Notes under the pieces: generated by a model
What the model saw: the letters and a program-made list of their open reading frames with translations, nothing else
The model's database searches: none
What the model was told of the DNA's origin: nothing
Shown: positions 5,970 through 8,563 of the stretch, one piece after another
Layout: each line of letters begins with the position of its first letter
Position numbering within the stretch: the stretch's first letter is position 1
Assembly (NCBI GenBank): GCA_012513595.1
Contig: JAAZBY010000269.1
Span: 1 to 8,563 of the forward strand
From: Chloroflexota bacterium
Lineage (GTDB): Bacteria > Chloroflexota > Anaerolineae > UBA1429
Direction: 5' to 3'
Length of the DNA stretch: 8,563 nucleotides
Translations under genes and position numbers: made by a program

Positions 5970-6992
5970 TCAGACCCCTGGGGGCGGCCCGGACGACTCG
6001 CGCACGACGAGGTGCCCGGGCATGACCACGTGGCTGTCAACCGGGCCGGGGGCGCCGCCGGCCAGAGCCAGGGCCATATCCATAGCGCACTCGCCCAGGG
6101 CGGTCGTGGGCTGAGAGATGGTGGTCAGCGTCGGGACGACATACGAGGCGTAGAGGACATCGTCAAACCCGACTACAGAGAGGTCCTGCGGCACACGCAA
6201 CCCCGCCAGGCGGGCGGCGCGCAGCAGGCCGATCGCCGTCATGTCGTTGTAGCAAAAGACGGCCGTGGGCCGCTGGGGCAGGGCAACCAGGGCGGCAAAG
6301 GCCGCCGCGCCTCCCTCGGCGCGGCCGTCCCCGGCCAGAACGAGGGCGGGATCCCAGGCCAGGCCGTGCGCCGCGAGGGCTTCGGCGTAGCCGGCCTGCC
6401 GCTCGACGCTGTCGCTATGCCCCGGCGCCGCGGCCACGAAGGCGATGCGCCGGTGCCCGAGGGCGAGGAGGTGCTCGGCTGCCAGACGCCCGCCGCCGCG
6501 ATTGTCGACCGTGACCGAGAAGGTGTAAGGGCCGGCATCGGCGCTGTGGTCGTTGATCAGGACCACGGGCACCTTCTGCTGTTCGAGGCGGTCCAGGTAG
6601 AGGGCACCCACGCGCGAGGAGGTGACAATGACGGCCTCGACGCGCTTGGCACGCAGCATCTCAACGGCGGCCACCTCACGCTCCGGCTCACCGCCGGAGG
6701 AGGCCAGGATGGCCGAGTAGCCGCTGGGAAGGGCGCGGTTCTCCACGCCGCGGACCACCTCGGCGACGAAAGGGTCGGCGATGGTGGTGACGACGATGCC
6801 GACGGTGCGGGTACGCCCGGTGACGAGGCTGCGGGCGATCGTATCGGGGGAATAGCCCATCTGGCGGGCCAGTTCCTGGATGCGAGTACGCGTAGCGGGA
6901 CGGATCAGGGTTGAGTTGCGGAGGGCGCGCGAGACAGTAGAGTGCGAGACTCCTGCTGCCCGTGCGATGTCCTTGATCGATACGCTGCCCAT
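5970..6992 (-). CDS. LacI-family transcriptional repressor, probable local regulator of inositol catabolism
   Basis: This 340-residue DNA-binding protein probably represses the locus until a sugar or inositol-derived ligand binds. The LacI helix-turn-helix is at about 5-24 (SIKDIARAAGVSHSTVSRAL). The hinge-helix region GYSPDTIARSL (46-56) supplies the minor-groove Leu56. A periplasmic-binding-protein-like ligand domain follows, starting at TVGIVVTTIADPF (63-75) and including VVGFDDVLYASYVVPTLTTI near the end. The length is normal for LacI/GalR regulators. ATG at 6992 follows AGAGGA at 7 nt and gives the canonical N-terminus; earlier in-frame codons run through the promoter and are not coding. 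The gene is driven by the promoter at 7027-7055 with a palindrome over the predicted start site, which suggests autorepression. It is followed on the same strand by iolM, so both may share a transcript. The ligand is unknown. The Thermotoga inositol regulator, as I recall, is of another family, so this would be a non-orthologous controller. Confidence 0.88.
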   Translation of the reverse strand: MGSVSIKDIARAAGVSHSTVSRALRNSTLIRPATRTRIQELARQMGYSPDTIARSLVTGRTRTVGIVVTTIADPFVAEVVRGVENRALPSGYSAILASSGGEPEREVAAVEMLRAKRVEAVIVTSSRVGALYLDRLEQQKVPVVLINDHSADAGPYTFSVTVDNRGGGRLAAEHLLALGHRRIAFVAAAPGHSDSVERQAGYAEALAAHGLAWDPALVLAGDGRAEGGAAAFAALVALPQRPTAVFCYNDMTAIGLLRAARLAGLRVPQDLSVVGFDDVLYASYVVPTLTTISQPTTALGECAMDMALALAGGAPGPVDSHVVMPGHLVVRESSGPPPGV

Positions 6993-7004
6993 GGCGTCAT
7001 CCTC

Positions 7005-7018
7005 TGCACACGTGTGCA
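7005..7018. promoter_or_regulatory. Perfect 14-bp palindrome, probable LacI-family operator
   Basis: TGCACACGTGTGCA is a perfect palindrome with the central CG that LacI-family hinge helices intercalate. It lies about +3 to +16 relative to the start site predicted from the leftward promoter, and its last base touches the regulator's ribosome site. This is a natural position for autorepression. Its centre is about 100 bp from the rightward promoter's -35 box. Confidence 0.7.
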
Positions 7019-7026
7019 CCGTCCGC

Positions 7027-7055
7027 AGTATAGCAGGTCGCGCCGGCAGAGTCAA
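7027..7055 (-). promoter_or_regulatory. Sigma70-type promoter of the regulator (and probably the iol operon)
   Basis: On the minus strand TTGACT (7055-7050) and TATACT (7032-7027) are separated by exactly 17 bp; each differs from consensus at one base. The predicted start is near 7020, giving a leader of about 28 nt to the regulator ATG. A 7-bp inverted repeat, GCAGGTC (7033-7039) and GACCTGC (7056-7062), frames the spacer and -35. Confidence 0.75.
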
Positions 7056-7072
7056 GACCTGCCACACCGTGA

Positions 7073-7086
7073 TAGCGGGCCCGCTA
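7073..7086. promoter_or_regulatory. Perfect 14-bp palindrome between the divergent promoters
   Basis: TAGCGGGCCCGCTA is a perfect palindrome. It lies 17 bp upstream of the leftward -35 box and 23 bp upstream of the rightward -35 box. This is a typical place for an activator or a shared operator. Its sequence is unlike the palindrome at 7005-7018, so a second regulator is possible. No function is proven. Confidence 0.4.
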
Positions 7087-7109
7087 GGCTCGGCTGCGGC
7101 GGCGGAGGC

Positions 7110-7137
7110 TTGGCAGCCATCCTGAAAGCGGTACAAT
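7110..7137 (+). promoter_or_regulatory. Sigma70-type promoter for the rightward oxidoreductase-GH4 genes
   Basis: TTGGCA (7110-7115) and TACAAT (7132-7137) are separated by 16 bp and each differs from consensus at one base. The predicted start is near 7144, about 30 nt before the ATG at 7176, leaving a short leader that contains the ribosome site. Confidence 0.65.
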
Positions 7138-7175
7138 GCCCGTCGGCGCAACCCGCGAGAGAGGAGTCAGTGGCC

Positions 7176-8204
7176 ATGGCAGACAAGACGCGTGCCGTCC
7201 TGGTGGGCTGTGGGGGGATCACCCGCACCTGGATGCGGGCCGTCTCGGAGATGGACGACGTGGAGATGGTCGGCTTTGTCGACCTCGTCGAGCAGGCCGC
7301 CCGCGCACGGGCCGAGGAGTACGGTTTCGGCGGCGCCGCCATCGGCACCGACCTGGCGGCCATCTTGGCCCGCACCCAGCCCGACGTGGTGTTCAACTGC
7401 ACCGTCCCCGAGGCGCACTATGGCGTGACGCTGGCGGCGCTCGAACATGGCTGCCATGTGCTGACGGAAAAGCCCCTGGCCGACTCGATGGCGCAGGCCC
7501 GGGAGATGGTGGCGGCGGCCGACCGAGCCGGGCGCATCCTGGCCGTGATCCAGAACCGACGCTATGACGCGCGCATTCGCCGGCTGGCGCACCTGGTGGC
7601 CAGCGGACGGTTGGGCCCGCTGACGACGCTGAACTGCGACTTTTACATCGGGGCCCACTTTGGCGGCTTTCGTGACCGGATGGAGCACGTCCTGCTCCTC
7701 GATATGGCCATCCACACCTTCGACCAGGCCCGGCTGATCAGCGGCACCGACCCCGTCTCGGTCTACTGCCGGGAATGGAACCCGCAGGGTTCCTGGTACG
7801 ACCACGACGCCTCGGCGGTGGCCGTTTTCGAGATGACCAACGGCGTGGTGTACACCTATCGGGGCTCGTGGTGCTCTGAGGGCCTCAATACCACCTGGGA
7901 ATGCGACTGGCGCGCCATCGGCGTGCAGGGCAGCGCTTTCTGGGATGGCGCCGATACCTACCGTGCCGAGGCGGTCCGCGAGGCGGGCGGGTTCCGCTCG
8001 ACGCTGGAGGAGGTGGAGGTGCCCGCCGTGGAGGCTGGCGGGAAGGTCGGTGGGCACGCCGGCTGCATCGCCGAGTTCATCCACTGCGTGCGCCATGGCG
8101 GGGCGCCGGAGACGGCCGCCGCCGACAATATCAAGAGCCTGGCCATGGTCTTTGGTGCCATTGAGAGCGCCCGGACGGGCCGTACCGAGCAGGTGGTCTG
8201 GTGA
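7176..8204 (+). CDS. Gfo/Idh/MocA-family NAD(P)-dependent oxidoreductase, substrate unknown
   Basis: This 342-residue protein is a cytoplasmic sugar or cyclitol oxidoreductase of the glucose-fructose oxidoreductase/inositol dehydrogenase superfamily. It has a Rossmann motif VGCGGIT (10-16), a conserved EKP (98-100) with the catalytic Lys99, and LLLDMAIHTFDQAR (173-186) in which Asp176 and His180 form the usual pair. It lacks the SRRAVYGYDQR block of IolG and its substrate half is rich in Trp, Tyr and Cys (about 198-260), so it is not a simple duplicate of iolG. ATG at 7176 is preferred because AGGAG (7162-7166) lies 9 nt upstream; an in-frame GTG at 7170 would leave only 3 nt. The gene precedes the GH4 gene by 53 nt and both likely share the promoter at 7110-7137. 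It may act on another inositol isomer or on a sugar freed by the glycosidase; neither is shown by sequence. Confidence 0.85.
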   Translation: MADKTRAVLVGCGGITRTWMRAVSEMDDVEMVGFVDLVEQAARARAEEYGFGGAAIGTDLAAILARTQPDVVFNCTVPEAHYGVTLAALEHGCHVLTEKPLADSMAQAREMVAAADRAGRILAVIQNRRYDARIRRLAHLVASGRLGPLTTLNCDFYIGAHFGGFRDRMEHVLLLDMAIHTFDQARLISGTDPVSVYCREWNPQGSWYDHDASAVAVFEMTNGVVYTYRGSWCSEGLNTTWECDWRAIGVQGSAFWDGADTYRAEAVREAGGFRSTLEEVEVPAVEAGGKVGGHAGCIAEFIHCVRHGGAPETAAADNIKSLAMVFGAIESARTGRTEQVVW

Positions 8205-8257
8205 TACAGGGGCGGCGCCTGCGCGACGCCCGCCGATGAGCGAAAGGGGAGTGGGGA

Positions 8258-8563
8258 ATGGCCAAGATCGTTTTCCTCGGGGCGGGGAGTACCGTCTTTG
8301 CACGCAGCGTCCTGGGGGACTGCCTGCACGTGCCCAGCCTGCGCGATGCACAGGTCAACCTGGTGGACATCGACCCGGATCGCCTGCACGTCTCTGAGGT
8401 GATGCTCAAGAACATCAACCGCACTCTGGGGACCGAGGCCACCGTGCAGTCCTTCCTGGCGGAGGAGGCCAGCGAGGCGCTCCGCGGGGCCGACTATGTG
8501 GTGAACGCTATCCAGGTCGGCGGATACGAGCCGTCCACGGTGATAGACTTTGAGATCCCGAAA
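8258..8563 (+). CDS. GH4 family NAD- and metal-dependent glycosidase (alpha-galactosidase/alpha-glucosidase type), partial
   Basis: Only the first 102 codons are inside the window; GH4 enzymes usually have 430-480 residues. The N-terminal Rossmann motif KIVFLGAGSTVFARSVLGD (3-21), the acidic LVDIDPDRL (35-43), ADYVVNAIQVGGYEP (78-92) and TVIDFEIPK (94-102) are typical of GH4, which cleaves glycosides by transient NAD-dependent oxidation at C3 with a divalent metal. The start motif is closer in memory to MelA-type alpha-galactosidases than to 6-phospho-glycosidases, but the deciding residues lie beyond the edge. The ATG follows a GGGGAG site at 6 nt. Acting with the preceding oxidoreductase, it probably hydrolyses an imported alpha-glycoside in the cytoplasm. 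Family confidence is high; substrate confidence is low. Confidence 0.85.
   Translation, partial: MAKIVFLGAGSTVFARSVLGDCLHVPSLRDAQVNLVDIDPDRLHVSEVMLKNINRTLGTEATVQSFLAEEASEALRGADYVVNAIQVGGYEPSTVIDFEIPK

Noticed and set aside
3405..6025. Two long plus-strand open frames (3405-4811 and 4712-6025) opposite iolN, iolG and iolM
   Set aside because: Both are compositional shadows of genes with full catalytic motifs on the minus strand; they cross gene boundaries and overlap each other.
6993..7151. N-terminal extension of the LacI-family gene and of the divergent oxidoreductase through the shared gap
   Set aside because: The frames are open there only by chance: the region holds two promoters and palindromes, and both proteins have canonical N-termini at starts with good ribosome sites.
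7167..8351. 394-codon open frame on the minus strand opposite the Gfo/Idh gene
   Set aside because: The opposite strand encodes a full-length oxidoreductase with Rossmann, EKP and Asp/His motifs; this frame has none and also runs into the GH4 gene.

Overview
This is a high-GC bacterial window (roughly two-thirds G+C by eye). The genes start behind strong AGGAG-type Shine-Dalgarno sites and the central promoters look like sigma70 promoters. The phylum cannot be fixed from this sequence. A Chloroflexota-like or other GC-rich heterotroph is a guess from gene content, not a measurement.

The layout is a divergent catabolic locus. From a regulatory gap at about 6993-7175, a LacI-family repressor gene reads leftward. 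It is followed on the same strand by a zinc-dependent dehydrogenase (iolM-like), an inositol 2-dehydrogenase (iolG-like), a creatininase-fold hydrolase (iolN-like), a TIM-barrel epimerase (iolO-like) and a GH78 alpha-L-rhamnosidase that runs off the left edge. Rightward are a second Gfo/Idh oxidoreductase and the first 102 codons of an NAD-dependent GH4 glycosidase that runs off the right edge.

The main biological reading is that iolM-iolG-iolN-iolO encode the Thermotoga maritima type of inositol catabolism. This differs from the Bacillus iolBCDEJ route, none of whose genes are present here. The expected chain is: myo-inositol to scyllo-inosose (IolG); then to 3-dehydro-scyllo-inosose (IolM); then hydrolytic C-C ring opening to 5-keto-L-gluconate (IolN); then epimerisation to D-tagaturonate (IolO), which enters hexuronate metabolism encoded elsewhere. 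The assignment rests on family motifs and on remembered similarity to TM0412, TM0413, TM0414 and TM0416; no search was run. The flanking glycosidases suggest that the inositol may arrive as a glycoside, for example galactinol or a rhamnosylated compound.

The regulatory DNA is informative. The repressor gene has a near-consensus promoter (TTGACT-17 bp-TATACT) with a perfect 14-bp CpG-centred palindrome just after the predicted start site, which is a good LacI-family autoregulatory operator. A second perfect 14-bp palindrome lies midway between the two divergent promoters, and a 12-bp one lies just upstream of the iolM ribosome site. Two gaps further down the leftward operon each carry a perfect 13-bp-stem hairpin without a U-tract. 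No tRNA, rRNA, CRISPR array, insertion sequence or phage gene was seen, and no stretch longer than 300 bases lacks a gene.
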